DNA from: Akanthomyces muscarius
Lineage: Eukaryota; Ascomycota; Sordariomycetes; Hypocreales; Cordycipitaceae
NCBI RefSeq assembly: GCF_028009165.1
Contig: NC_079242.1
Location: 1,054,001-1,118,000 of the forward strand
Reading direction: 5' to 3'
Length of the DNA stretch: 64,000 nt
In this document: one piece after another, positions 1-12,200 of the stretch
Layout: every line of letters starts with the position of its first letter
Position numbering within the stretch: the stretch's first letter is position 1
Notes under the pieces: model-generated
What the model was told of the DNA's origin: nothing
Database searches by the model: none
The model's input: only the letters and a program-made list of their open reading frames with translations
Program-made: the position numbers and the translations under genes

Positions 1-1992
1 CGGCCTCGGCTTCGGAGTGGGTGGGGCAGCCTGCGGCTCTCACCAGCGAATCAGGCTCGGCTTCGGCGCCTTGGCTGAGACGGAGCTCGGAGCGGCTTGA
101 AAATCGTACGTGGAAATGCCAAAGCAACGATGAAATTCACGATCCGATAATTTCTAAGCCTTGCGATCTCGGAGCACGCAAGGGCGCGGCCGTTGTGAAT
201 TACCAAGCGTGGCGCCTAGTGGCTGTTCCTAGATGACCTTGAGCTGTCAATATCGGAGATGACGTTACAGCCGACTGGTGAGCGAGCATAACCTGGAGAA
301 CGGCGACAGCAACAATTTGAAGCCGACGGCTCGAAATTATTACCAAACGACGAAATTACACATACTGCCAAACTCAGAAAATTGTGTCCGAGTACAAGAC
401 TGACGTGTAAATCTGCACATGTATGTCGGGTTCCCGTATCCTCGTGAATACACCTAAACGGTTCCCACTAGAGCCGGGTCACTGTTCCGGGTTGGTAATC
501 CCCAGCTAAAGTGGCCCAGACTGACAGGGAAACCTTACTTTGTAAAAGGGCACTGGCAGTTTGTGGCTTGAAGAAAGGGAATAGTGGAAGGAGGTAGGAG
601 GAAGGAAACTAGAATAATGATTCTGCAGTTGAGCGTCTCTTGGCCTCGCACTGGTATGCAGCACCGTCAGAGAGCTTGAAGTTGTGACAAGGTTCTACTC
701 CGCGATTGAAGCGATGATGCGATTTTTCTGATCAAGGCCGCCTAAATGAGTTCGAATTTCAACCGGTAGTCCCCCCCCCCCCCTTTCTTTGATATGCACT
801 GCCATTCGGCCGCTGGGCGCAGTGCTTCCAGCGAGCCGCTGACGGGGAAAATACAAATATTGACGTTGCATCAAGGCCCAGAAAGGCCAACTCCATGGCT
901 CCGCAGCGCGCTTGGAGCTTCAGAACTCGCCAGCATCCAAACAGTAAATCGGAATTCTACCGTCGCAGCTATAAGACGTTCAAGGCTCATCGCTAGAAAC
1001 CGTTGCAGTGATGCGACTCTACAAACGGCGTGCCCCAGGAAGCCTAGTTACTCCACTCCAATCTTCCGGGCATTCACAGGCATTATTTTTGCTCGAAACG
1101 GAAGACATCTCAATCAGTCTCAGAAAACATCATCATTTTGTTACCAACTACTGACTTGAATTTTGATGCACCATTACTTGTGTTATCTGGAATGCGGCTT
1201 GCCCATCTTCCAGCTCTGGATCTTATCGATTGCGCTGGATCAAGTCCAATGTACGGACATTAGTGCGTGCATGCGCCACGCCGCCCACGCGTCTCTCAAT
1301 TAAATCCTTCGAGTGCCCTCGAACTCCAACATTGGATGGTGGTGAAGATCAGCGCTGTCGAAGCCTCAACTGGCATAGTGCCCTTGCTCACCAATTTCAA
1401 ATCTTGTTTCACGCAGCAAAGGCTGAGTAGGTCCAGACTACTAGCCAATTCAGCTTGCGCAGGACAGCACGAGTTAGCGCGCCCGTGCCGCCGTTCCAAG
1501 CCAATGACTGGGTGGAGATTGGCTCCTCAGCCCCCGAGTCTCCAAGTCAGTCAACTTTTTCTCTGATTCAACTGCAACGTCTCACCGTAACTGCGTCGTC
1601 GCACGTCGTGATTCAGACTGCTGCGTTAATCACGTCAAAAGATCCAGCAGAATCCTTCTGCACCACGCCAGGCTTGGTGCTTTAGCTTCGCATCGCAGTG
1701 TTACATGGCCGCCAAACTTCGGCCACTTTGACGACCAATCAGCATGGTTTGTTCTCGTTAGATCCTACCTTGATTCAACCACACTGCAGGAAAAAAAAGT
1801 CCCTCGCAGAAGATCAGCTTGCAGCTCGCAGCCGTATTTGCTCTGCTTGTGTTGTGGTGTGTTGCACAGACTCAGAAGCACGTCTCGCCACGACGCAGAT
1901 ATAGCTCCATGTCGCCAGCCATGTCGCCAGACGGCCCTCCTGGAGGGTCGTCACGCCGCCCTCCTGGATTCACAGAGCGAGTATCTGCAGTC
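1..1992. other. Intergenic region, left edge
   Basis: I recognise no gene here. A 13-base C homopolymer sits at 771-783. A minus-strand frame with fairly C-rich third positions is open from about position 140 to the left edge, but it has no recognisable motif and could be chance. The part after about 1700 is probably the promoter and leader of the permease gene. A reading frame joined to the permease extends upstream to 1819, with ATGs at 1909 and 1921 inside two short internal duplications. Confidence 0.5.
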
Positions 1993-4103
1993 ATGGCTTC
2001 TGCTGAGCTATCCTCAAAGTCGCAATGGATTGTAAGTCGTGCATGCTTCAGCCAAGTGACACTCGGCCCACTGACTGTGCCAATAACTGCAGAACGATGA
2101 TGTTCGGCCCGTGGAGAAGGAGAGGAGGACATGGAAGCTCCGCTCCTTTCACGATTATTGTATGGCTTCCGCCAAAGCTAGCGCTCTCATGGGCTGAAGT
2201 TAACTGTTTTCCTGCTAGGGCTTGTCATTAACTGCAACACGACGACGTTCATAACTGGGAGTGCACTCATTCCCCTGGGTCTTGCTTGGTGGCAGGCCGT
2301 CATTTGTATGTCTTCGTTTTGTTGCCCTGCGTCGGGCGATCAGATTCTTACCCATTGCAATACAGGCATCGTCGTGGGAAATCTCATAGCTTTAGCTGCA
2401 GTCCTTGCCAATTCCATGGCGGGATCTCGATATCACAGTGAGCATATTTGCAGCCCAATGCCAAGACGGCCGTTACTAACGTCGATGAAGTCGGATTTCC
2501 TGTAATTAGTAGATCGATATGGGGGATGTGGGGGTCCCAATTCACCATCTGGAACCGCATATTCCTTTCTATCGGTACGTTGGGTATTTCTTCCGCATGG
2601 TAGTCTTCTCTTAACTAACTCAAATTAATAGTTTGGTCAGTTTTCCTGTGATGCGCGAAATGGTTACTGACGCCCACTAACCTTGCAACAGGTACGCTTC
2701 TCAGTCATGGACTGGTGGACAGTGCTTCCATCTGATTGTTCTCGCGTTGGACCCCAAAGTCGATCAACACGTGCACAATACAATGCCAAGGCGTGCTCAC
2801 CTGACGACGGCGCGCTTCATATCTTACATTATATTTTGTGTCATCAGCATGCCATTCATCTGGATTCGTCCACACCGACTGCAATGGTTCTTGAACAGTA
2901 CCTCCCTCGTGGCGCTTGTCTTTTACATTGCCCTTTTGATCTGGGCTCTGACCACGATGGGACCGAGTGGATTCGGAAGCACAATCACAGAAGACAAACC
3001 AAACCCTCCTAGCGGTCCCAATAGCACTGCGTGGGTGATGGTATCAGGTATCATTGCGACTGTCGGTTCGATAGCGGCCGGAATTTTGAACCAAAACGAT
3101 TACACGCGTTTGGCTCGCTCACCTCGAGATGCAAAATGGGGCCAAATCATTGCGTACCCTATTTATAGCATTGGCACTTCCATCATCGGCATATTGGTGG
3201 TAGCTGCGACGCAGGATCGCCTGGGAAAGGAGCATTGGTTTCTACCGGGTCTCCTGGCGCGCATCGTGCGCAGAAATCCAACTCCAGGGGCTCGCGCAGG
3301 AGTCTTTTTCTCGGGATTGGCGTTGACCTTTTCCCAGCTGGGAAGCAATGTCCTCGGCAATGCGCTGGCAGGAGGCATCGACTTGGCGGCAGTCTTCCCG
3401 CGATTTCTCAACATTCGTCGAGGTGCTTACATTACCGCGATAGTAAGTCCCATCGTGAACCCATGGCGCATGGTAGACACGGCGACAATCTTCATCTCCG
3501 TCATGTCTGGGTATGGCGTTTTCTTGGCGCCCATGACAGGCATGATGGTGGCGAGCTATTACATCGTGCAACGGCAGAAGTTGGACGTCGACGACCTCTT
3601 CCGGGGCAACTCGTCGAGCAAGTACTGGTATTCCAGTGGCGTGAATTGGAGAGCACCTATTGCTGTAAGTACTGTATTTGAGCTGTACTGTAGGGAGAAG
3701 CAGCTAAACTGACGTCAAAAAGTGGGCTATTGGCGTAGGCCCGTGTTTGCCAGGGTTTGTGGCCTCGGTCAACAGCTCGGTCAATGTGCCGGACAGTATC
3801 CGAGAACTGTACATGACAAACTATCTGTACGGATTCTTTGCGAGCGGCCTTGTATATGTGGCGCTGCACACCGCATTCCCAGCCAGGGCCGTGGATGAGT
3901 TTGTCAAGAATAATTTGTCAGCTGCAGAGGTGCAACAGTACTACGGCGAACGGTGGGATGTTAGCTTGTCTGAGGCAGGGCAAATGGTAGAAGAGATTCC
4001 CGAGAAGGACGAGCAAAGGGGCGAAAGAAGCAGGCCAGGAGGTCAAGAAACATACCAGGCATCAGCAACAGATGGTGGTTTGATACAGAGACACTTGAGT
4101 TAG
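1993..4103 (+). CDS. NCS1-family permease (uracil/allantoin/purine type, Fur4/Dal4-like), eight exons
   Basis: This is a plasma-membrane proton symporter of the NCS1 family, which imports uracil, allantoin, uridine, purines or related nitrogen compounds; the substrate cannot be told from sequence. Exons inferred from splice sites are 1993-2031, 2093-2159, 2219-2305, 2366-2437, 2491-2574, 2632-2635, 2692-3664 and 3723-4103, giving 568 residues with phase kept throughout. Family hallmarks appear in order: NDDVRPVEKERRTW in the cytosolic N-terminus, TGSALIPLGLAWWQ, VVGNLI, RYHIGFPVISRSIWG, the SWTGGQC loop, LNQNDYTRLARSP, the QLGSNVLGNALAGGIDLA helix and NWRAPIAWAIG near the end. About twelve hydrophobic segments are visible. 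The start at 1993 leaves 13 residues before the conserved N-terminus; ATG 1909 would add 28 residues of low-complexity sequence. The sixth exon is only 4 nt (see findings). A Zn2Cys6 regulator lies 1.5 kb downstream on the same strand. Confidence 0.88.
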
Positions 4104-5572
4104 TCAGCGCCGCCGCCACACAAAATGCACAGATCTAGCCCTTCACTTCATGCAGCCCGACCCTTTTGTATCGCAAGTGGCACGAATCGAGCAAGCGCTA
4201 TCAACGATTCGCGGTATTGGTATCCGCGTTGATGGTGCATGTGTGCGAGGGTGGTCTTTGAGGGAATTTGGAGACGAAGCCCGTAGATACTTAGGTACTG
4301 GGCAGCTGTTAGAAATAGGGATGACATATCTTTTAATTCACAAAGGAGAAGTGATGCATCACTTCGACCTCTGCATGACAAAACTGCGTCTGCGTCTGCG
4401 GGGTCTTGGGGACATTCCACGCACACAGTCAGAGCCGTAATGGAGCCAGCCATCCTGATTTGCAGCAGTTGTTCCCCGCATCTCACTCTTCCGTAATATC
4501 ATGGACGTGCACCGATCCCAACTGTCGATAGATGTGGGCGTCGCGGCCGCAGTGGAGTTGGGGTCATGACAAGACTGTGTGTGTTCAGCGAGCTGGGCTC
4601 TTTGACTATTTATGTCGGCCAACTCTCTGGCGTCGTGTATCCACAAGCGGTTGGAACGGCTCGAGCGAGAGCCCTCCCCTGCAGCATCGGTTGGCTGTGG
4701 CGCTGGGGATCCATTTAGCGGCTTGGGGTGCTGCGTGCTAGGTATTTGCGAATTTTCCATTCGTCTATTCTGATTGTCGATGCTGCGTCTTGGTGTTGAC
4801 GGGCGCAAAGGGTGCAACGGATGTGGACGAAACTGGCAGATAAGGGTCTTGCTTGGAATGGCACATTCTTATCGAGGGCAGGGCCGCTGAAGCACGCAGC
4901 TGGGCTATAGCGGGATGACCGCTGACCACTGCGGTCCGCCCCTATCCGAGGCACTGCTGATTTCAAACCAGTAAGCACGGGCAACATGTACATCTGCACA
5001 CATGGAGAAAAGAAAAAGGGGGAAGAAAAATAAGAAAAATAAGAAAAATAAGAAAAAAAAAAGGCCAAGGAGTCTCTGGAGACTACTCTGTCGCTAAACA
5101 GCTACTTCTTGCACGGAGTACCAAAACAGACTTTGCAGCTGGCCTACGACAACGGGTGACGAATACACATGTACCGGCGCCCGCTGCTACCCGCTAACTC
5201 ACCCGCTAAACGGTTGGCTGACGAGCCGCTAGTCCGCTCTAGGGCTGCTGCTAGTGCGTCTTGTCTGCCCGCAGGCAACTGTGAGGTGAAATATGCCCAC
5301 CACCGGCTGCGGGTCGTGCGTTAGCTGGCTGTCTCGCCTTGCCCCCTCCACCCTCCACCCTCCACTCCTCATTCTTCGGCCAACTTTTTTTTCTTCGACG
5401 CTGCATTTTTTGGCTTCTTTCATGCCGACCGCCTCATTTGCACCACGCAGCTCGGATCCTTCGCCGAACTCTTGTTACCCGATCACAGTTCCACCCCATT
5501 GTCCGGCTGCATAATCCGGCGTTCCGTCTGTCCCCCTCGTACGCCCTTGTTTCGGCTGCAAACCATCCGAAC
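4104..5572. other. Intergenic region between the permease and the Zn2Cys6 regulator
   Basis: No convincing gene was seen. It holds three tandem copies of the 9-mer GAAAAATAA at 5025-5051 followed by an A-rich tract. A pyrimidine-rich stretch from about 5330 to 5560 resembles a fungal promoter and leader for the regulator. Short open frames on both strands here lack motifs. Confidence 0.5.
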
Positions 5573-8110
5573 ATGCACAGTCCTCCCGCCGAGGCCCCCG
5601 CGGCTGGGCCGACCGATGCAGCCTCAGCTTCCGTAGCGCGCCGCCGCAAGTTTACCATCCAGAGCAGCTTCGGCCAGGCTCGCGAGCGCAGGAGCCGAAA
5701 GAACCGCCCCTGCGATGCTTGCCGTCGCCGCAAGACGGCTTGCGTCATCACCGACCAGCCCCCATGTATGTAATGAATAAATCTCGCTTCTTGCTGCTTG
5801 CTGCTCGCTTCGCTTAGTGCGCCTCATCGCGTGCACAGCGCGGCAGCTTGCTTCATCGTTTCCGGCGTATGGCTAATCTGGTTTGCTCACGCAGGTCGCT
5901 TCTGTGAGACACGAGGCATCCCCTGCCTGTCATCCGGCACGTTGGCAGACAAGGACACAGGTGCCACCTCAGACCTTGATCACGCCTCGCCAGACGCTGC
6001 GTCACCTCACTCAGTATCCATCTCATCTCCTGCAGACTCAATCCGACATACGCGCCCTGACCTCTTCGCCAATGGCTCCTCACGCCCGCCTGTAACCTCG
6101 TGGCCGACACCGTCACACGACAGCCCCAGCTCCTCTCACCACGCCTTCTCTCCCGCCCACGCGTCCTCGCATCAGTCTGCAGCGCGAACACCAACCCAAG
6201 GCAGCCCTCACCCTTCCTCGCAAGCTGCTCTTCCTCCTGCATTCAGTGACAAGGATCGCACGACAGCAGTCACTCTCCCACCTCCTGCCACTATTACTAC
6301 CTTTACCAAGGGAAGCATTGAGGGTATGGGAATCTGGCCCACAAACGGGCCTGGGCGCATCCATACACTCGAAGACAATGTCAACAAAACTGCAAACTAT
6401 ATGGGACCAGCTGCAGAGCAAGATACCCACGTTCTTGACTCGTTTCGCTACATGATTGTCAGTGAAATTGACGAGATTGATGCCGACTACCTGCAAGTCT
6501 ATTCCGGCGGCGCACGACCAAACGACCCGCCCGTTCATTTCTTGCTCTTGGAAAATGAAGTACCTGAGTACACCAACCGACCAAAACGAGAGGCATCATT
6601 GGCCATTGAATCGAGAGTGTATCCATATGGTCCCAATCTCGTCCGTCTTTACTTCAAATACGTTCACCCGGTGTATCCTGTCGTCTCCAAGGTTCGATTT
6701 CTCCGTCTGTATAATTCTGCAAAAGAAAAAATCCCGGCGTCGCTTCGTGGTGCTGTTTACGCCTTGGCCACTGTCTTCTGGAACAGAGATCCCTCGCTCA
6801 AGGGCCCATGTCCCTGGGAGCAGCATGAATTGCACACGCAGGCCCAGAGCTCTCTGCGCTGCGAGCTTGAGAACCCAAACCTCGCCAACCTGCAGGCATG
6901 TCTGTTGTTGATTCACATGGCTCCGCCTTGGACCGACACTGTGGAGACGCCCAGCATCTGGATCCTCGCAGCTCAGGCTGTCTCTAACGCCCAGATGAGT
7001 GGTCTGCACCAAGATCCAACAAACTGGAATATAGAGTCATGGGAGAAGAGGCTTCGGAAGAAGCTGTGGTGGGCTATATACATGACTGATTGTTGGACTT
7101 CTGTCTGCCACGGTAATCCGCCTCATATATATCGTGAATCCTTTGACACGACGCCGCCTGACATTGACGACATTCGCTTCGATGAAGATGTGCCCGAAGA
7201 TTTAATGCACATGGTAGATCCAGATTCTTCCGTTTTCCAAGTGGCCGTTGGCGAGCGGTTCTTGGAAATGGTTCGCATAACCAGAATTGTGCGCGATATT
7301 ATTGACTGCAGCTTGTGAGTTTCCTTGATCCAAGAGCACTTGAAGCCAGCTAACAGTTTGACTAGTCTTGTAAACCCAGGTGCGAGGTATGCTCATGGCC
7401 CGGACCATGTGCTTCACACACTAGCAGCCCAGAAGGAAAAGCTCCGTGACTGGCCTGCCCTGCTTCCCCAGTGCTTGTCCACAAGACGAATAAATTCAGC
7501 TCCCGCCATCCACAACAACTGTTGGTTCCCCTTAATTGAATACTGCACATGTAACTCGGACTAATGCGACTACAAGGTCCACTACACTTGATGTACCACG
7601 CCGCCAAAGTCTTACTATTCCGGGCTATTCTGTCTCCCGCCACAAAAGAAGCTAGAGCGGATCCCAACTCAAGCCTACGCCGAAATTTCAACGAAGCAGT
7701 TTATGAAATGCAGCAATTCGCGACATTCATGGATGAAGTCACAGAAGGTGATTTGCAAGGCTTCTGGGGCCGTCGTAAGTTGCTAGCACCCATTCCAGAC
7801 TTCTCATGCTTCTAACACGCTAGCAGTGGCACGGTCTCAACTTATACTATGTGGAAACTTCATGATTCACCTATTCATTGTGGCTTCTGGTCCGGAGGAT
7901 ATCAAAGTGGCTCACCATGTCCTTCTGAGCTTTCACCAATCTCTGCAGCGTCTTGCAGCTACGCAATATTATGTCGGAAAGTTACTTCTTCGGCCTGTGG
8001 CACTGCGCGTTGACTCTTTCTTCTCACAAGCTGGCGAGATTATAAGACGTGGCGGTCACGGATATTGGCAGCTGGACTCTCTCAAAATCATCAAAGACGG
8101 CACTCTTTGA
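5573..8110 (+). CDS. Zn2Cys6 (Gal4-type) transcription factor with fungal MHR domain
   Basis: This is a nuclear DNA-binding regulator. Exons are 5573-5765, 5895-7314, 7366-7520, 7577-7774 and 7827-8110, giving 749 residues; the acceptor of intron 2 could also be 7356, which adds three residues in frame. The zinc cluster near residues 47-75 has all six cysteines with spacing C-X2-C-X6-C-X7-C-X2-C-X6-C, from CDACRRRKTAC to RFCETRGIPC, preceded by a basic RERRSRKNR run. Intron 1 splits the codon of the fourth cysteine. A Ser/Pro/Thr-rich linker of about 130 residues follows, then a fungal-specific middle homology region (PF04082-like) with KLWWAIYMTDCWTS. The third donor is the unusual GTTGGT. 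The frame fits a complete gene. Targets are unknown. The MHR loosely recalls the DAL81/TamA nitrogen regulators, which would suit the neighbouring permease, but I am not sure of that. Confidence 0.88.
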
Positions 8111-8346
8111 AACGACATCGCAGTTATTTATAGGGAAAATGTATTGAAATGTATATCATTCGGGCTCACAGCACCGAGCATACTGGTGACGAAAGAGACG
8201 CACTCCAACCGAAGAACAAAAGTGCCAGAGATCTAACGTTATTAGGCATATAGTTGCATAAAATTTTGGAAAATGATAATATCTTACGGGGCAGTCTTAT
8301 ATGTTTTGCTCTCCAAGTAGGCTTGATCGTGTCGTCCCAATACCGC

Positions 8347-9252
8347 CTATTTCTCACAAATAGCAAGAATTGCGGTTAATGGCACACCAAATCCACTGCT
8401 TCCATCAAGCTGTGTACAAGGCACGGCGACTTTGCCAGTCAGCTCGCGGACCGCATGGCGGAAAATTGCCTTTTCATCGTCTGGCCAAGCTCGAAAGACG
8501 CCGCCAAAGAGCTCTAGCAGCTGGTCACTCAGAACGTCACTGGTAGGCGCGACATAATGCACCTCGCGCAGCTCAACCTTGACCTTCGTGAATCCGCCAT
8601 CCCCGCGCAGGCACTCTTCCACCTGCGCAGGGTCGAACCATCGCGGCTCAATCGGCATCCTAACCAGCTCGGCATCGGGTCGCGCCCGCTGCTGCGCGGG
8701 GTTGACAATATCGTGAACGTAGCCGAGGCGCGCCCACGTCGTGACCACGGCCACGCCGCCCGGCTTGAGCGTGCGGTAGATTTCCCGCGCGCCGGCTGCG
8801 GCGTCGGTGTAGAACAGAATGCCCATGTTGGTGACGCTGTGCGAAAACGTGCCGTCGGCGAAGGCGAGCTTCTCGCCGGGCATGACGGCCGCGGCGCAGC
8901 GCTCCGTCACGCCGAGCGCTGAAAACTTGGCCGAGGATATGTCAATCATCCTCTCTACCGGATCGACGGCATGGATAGTGGGAACGGCGCCGTCGCCGTC
9001 GCCGCCGCCGGGGCTCTGCCGGCATCGGGCAATGATTTCTTCGGCGACGATGGCGGTGCCGCATGCATTGTCCAAGACGACCGCGTCCTGTGGAGCGGCG
9101 AAGAGGCCCCGAAATGAGTCCAGCTGCAGGATTTCGCGCGCGACGGCGCGGGTGCTGCCTCCTGTTGAGTGTTCATATGCCTCGGCGACTTTGGCGAAAA
9201 ACTCAACGCTAGTCGGCAAGCCAGCTTTGGTCTGTTGGTGTTCGGCTGACAT
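8347..9252 (-). CDS. SAM-dependent methyltransferase (class I, UbiE/Methyltransf_11 type)
   Basis: The predicted protein has 301 residues in one exon and is probably a soluble methyltransferase. Motif I is VVLDNACGTAIVAEE (near residues 60-75), motif II is the acidic HAVDPVERMI, motif IV is FADGTFSHSVTNMGILF, and a post-motif TLKPGGVAVVTTWA strand follows; this is the class I Rossmann order. No signal peptide or membrane segment is seen. The start at 9252 (MSAEHQQ) was chosen because the fold begins about 15 residues later and the in-frame upstream sequence is not protein-like. It converges on the Zn2Cys6 gene with 236 bp between stop codons, so the two 3' UTRs may overlap. Third positions are strongly G/C, more than in the regulator next door. 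The acceptor substrate is unknown; many fungal genes of this type act on secondary metabolites, but no biosynthetic partner is nearby. Confidence 0.8.
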   Translation of the reverse strand: MSAEHQQTKAGLPTSVEFFAKVAEAYEHSTGGSTRAVAREILQLDSFRGLFAAPQDAVVLDNACGTAIVAEEIIARCRQSPGGGDGDGAVPTIHAVDPVERMIDISSAKFSALGVTERCAAAVMPGEKLAFADGTFSHSVTNMGILFYTDAAAGAREIYRTLKPGGVAVVTTWARLGYVHDIVNPAQQRARPDAELVRMPIEPRWFDPAQVEECLRGDGGFTKVKVELREVHYVAPTSDVLSDQLLELFGGVFRAWPDDEKAIFRHAVRELTGKVAVPCTQLDGSSGFGVPLTAILAICEK

Positions 9253-12200
9253 GACTATGTTCCGTATCTGATTACCCCAAATTATACCAGAAGCGTGTTG
9301 GCAAAAGAGAATACAAGCTCTATTTTGTACATGGTGCTTTACTTGGTCATCAAGAGGCCGTTTAGCCGTAAGCAGCCTTTCCCGAACAATCTGTTCACTA
9401 CCCCGCAGCTGGACAGTTGCTGGTACACTGTGAGGGTACACATCTGCGCCTCGTAATATTCCTTTCTGGTAAGTACCTTGATGAATCGTTTTGCTTTCAG
9501 TCGTAGAAATGGGGTTCGGCGACTCTCGTGTGCCGCATGGGTGACAAAAAGAGGACGTCGCTCTATCAAATTGCACAATATGCTTCGCTTCTCTGGTTTC
9601 TTTCTTTTCGTCTACCCCATTCTTATCTTTGATATGTCTCCCATGTTTTCTTGGGAACTTATGAAGCTATGACTACTGGTTCTGTTCATGCCATTCCATT
9701 TACACGCGTGTTTACTAGTCAACCGCTGACGAGGCCTCGCTCGCATTCAGATAACAAGCCTGCGCCACAGCGGGCTGAACAACCTTCCGAGCTATCCGGG
9801 CGATTTTGACGCAGTAATACCAACTGATCGAGTGAATGTACATGGTTTCCTAGCGCCATGGTTTCTTTTCAATTCCTTTATTTGCTCAAATGTGCGCTGT
9901 GCATTGTCCCTTCATGGCTGTAGCCCCGGCCATGCCCACGTTCGGCGCAGCCCCGAGCTGTGTCCCTCAATCGCTTTCATAAAGTGGCTTAGTGGTTCGA
10001 TGATGTACATGCTTTGATGGGTGCCGGCTAATATCTCTCTTCGAATATTGACGGCAGGCGCCAGCATCAATCCTGGAAGGTCCCCCGAAGAGTCGTGTCG
10101 GGATAGATTAGCTCAGATCAGCACGGCGACGCAGGAGTTGAGCCTGTCACTCTGAGGCTCTCGCACCAAATATGCAGAGTACAGCCTACAGCTGGACTAA
10201 AGAAACTGTGAGATATCCATGAGTACCGGTTCGAAAGCAGCGAAGTGTTGAGGGTTACTGACAGCGACGGAGGCAGGAGAGTAGCGTTGTGTCTGCGGCC
10301 TACAATGATGACACTGAGCGTTCCAGCTAGAACGTCGAGTGTCTTATGATCCGGGTATTGGAAGGACTTTAGAGTAATAGTATTGAAGAAGAGACTCGAC
10401 AATACAGCTGCGCATCAAAATAAGGACAGCAGCTTGTTGATATCGTATGCATTCGGGACGTCTGGTAGGTGAGTTCGGACTGAGGCTCTGGCAATGCGTC
10501 TCTTCTATTGGTATTCGAGTCAGTTTCAATAGAAAATCTAATCCTGACAGCTGCCGTATCTGCACTATTTGTAAATTTCAGTCTCGGTATTGTACAAGCG
10601 CAGGTGACTCTGTAAGAAGGGCTGGATGCTTTGGCTGTAACTTCGAATATTGATAGCCCTCAACAATGCGAAGCAGAAAGTCATTATTTACGTAACATTA
10701 CCAAGACACCAGAGAATTGACAAAGCTACCTCGGATGTATTTTACAAGTAGTTGAATTCCCAACTGCCGGCGTGGCAAAGTATTGATGATTGGCTGTCAT
10801 TGGCACTCCTGTTTGCGTCCGTGGTGCGAACAGACATGAATACCAAAGATTGCGCTTCAGTTTTGTAACAGGTCGTTACAGTCTAATTGCAGTACAAATT
10901 ATAGTGCACTCAATTACCCTCTTTGAAAATCTTGTCCCTGTTCTCAAATTGAGCCGGGCGTGCGGACAGTTTCGTGGTCTAATGCGAGAGGCCGAACGTA
11001 GCATCTCCAACGCGACCTTATGAGCCAATCAAACGTTGCGTGCCCTGAGCCATTATTAATCGCTACCACCTGGTATATAAAAATAACATATTCAATATCC
11101 TTCGGCATTATTAGTGCTTTATAGCCAATCAATATTGCGGGTTACGCCCTTCTGTTATCTGCTAAAGCCATACGTGTCGTGCCACCCATCTACACAAACG
11201 ACTACTTGCTCTTCAAGGCAAACTGAGTACATGTCACCAAAAAGAGCTTCGATTAGTATATCATAGATTCAAATCCACAAATATCACAAACCTGCGCCGT
11301 GACACCGCTGGGTCGGTGCGCCCGCAGTAAATCGGACACGCACAGCAAAAGTGGCATGAGACGGGAGGACGAGGCTACATTCCCGCACCGCCTCGCGAGA
11401 AAACATAGCACTAACTAATTGTCACGGTGGCCCCCACTAAAGAGGCCAGACAACTGACGCGGGTGCTTCCGCATTAGCCTAGCGGCCGTCGAGTTTGCCT
11501 GGCTCGACCTGCCTCGAGTGTTGGGGCCTTGTTGCATCGCATGTACTGATAGCAAAGACTGGCGCAATACACGACAAGACTTGCCGTTCCCAGAGACCCC
11601 CGAGGAGGACACGAGCCTGAGCCTGAGCTCCGATGCTGCATCCAACGCGACCACGGGCGCAAGCCATGACCGTGGGGATGTCTCAGTTTTCGCCATGGGA
11701 CCACACACCAGGCGGCCAGGAGTGGTCGTCGTGGTGTTGCCCCCTCTCCTCCCTTGTGCCTCCCCTTGCCGATTGAGACTGGTACAGCGGCCCAACTCTG
11801 GAAGAAAGGTTAGTGTCGCGACCTAATGCACGAAATTCTGTATGGTGGCGAAAACGATTAGTATCAGTAGCAGTCGGAAATCCCTGGGTCTGGCCCGGCC
11901 GAACCACACCATACCAACCACCTCAGCACACTCATGACAGCGGTTTGCTTTTCTACGTGGTCTATTGGACAAAACGAGTTACCATCCTGGCGTAGTGGCT
12001 GGAATGGCGTCGCGGCGTCTCTTCTTTTCACCGAACTCAATCGGGCGCCCAAGGCTCGATTTCGTGCATTGGCCCACCAGCCGGCATGGGTCACGACTGG
12101 GAGACTCTACGCCCATTCACTTCCAAGGGCCTCAGAATTGACGTCCATGTGATGATATTTCAAAGTGCATTTCTGTTACAAATGATATCTTGCATCTTGC

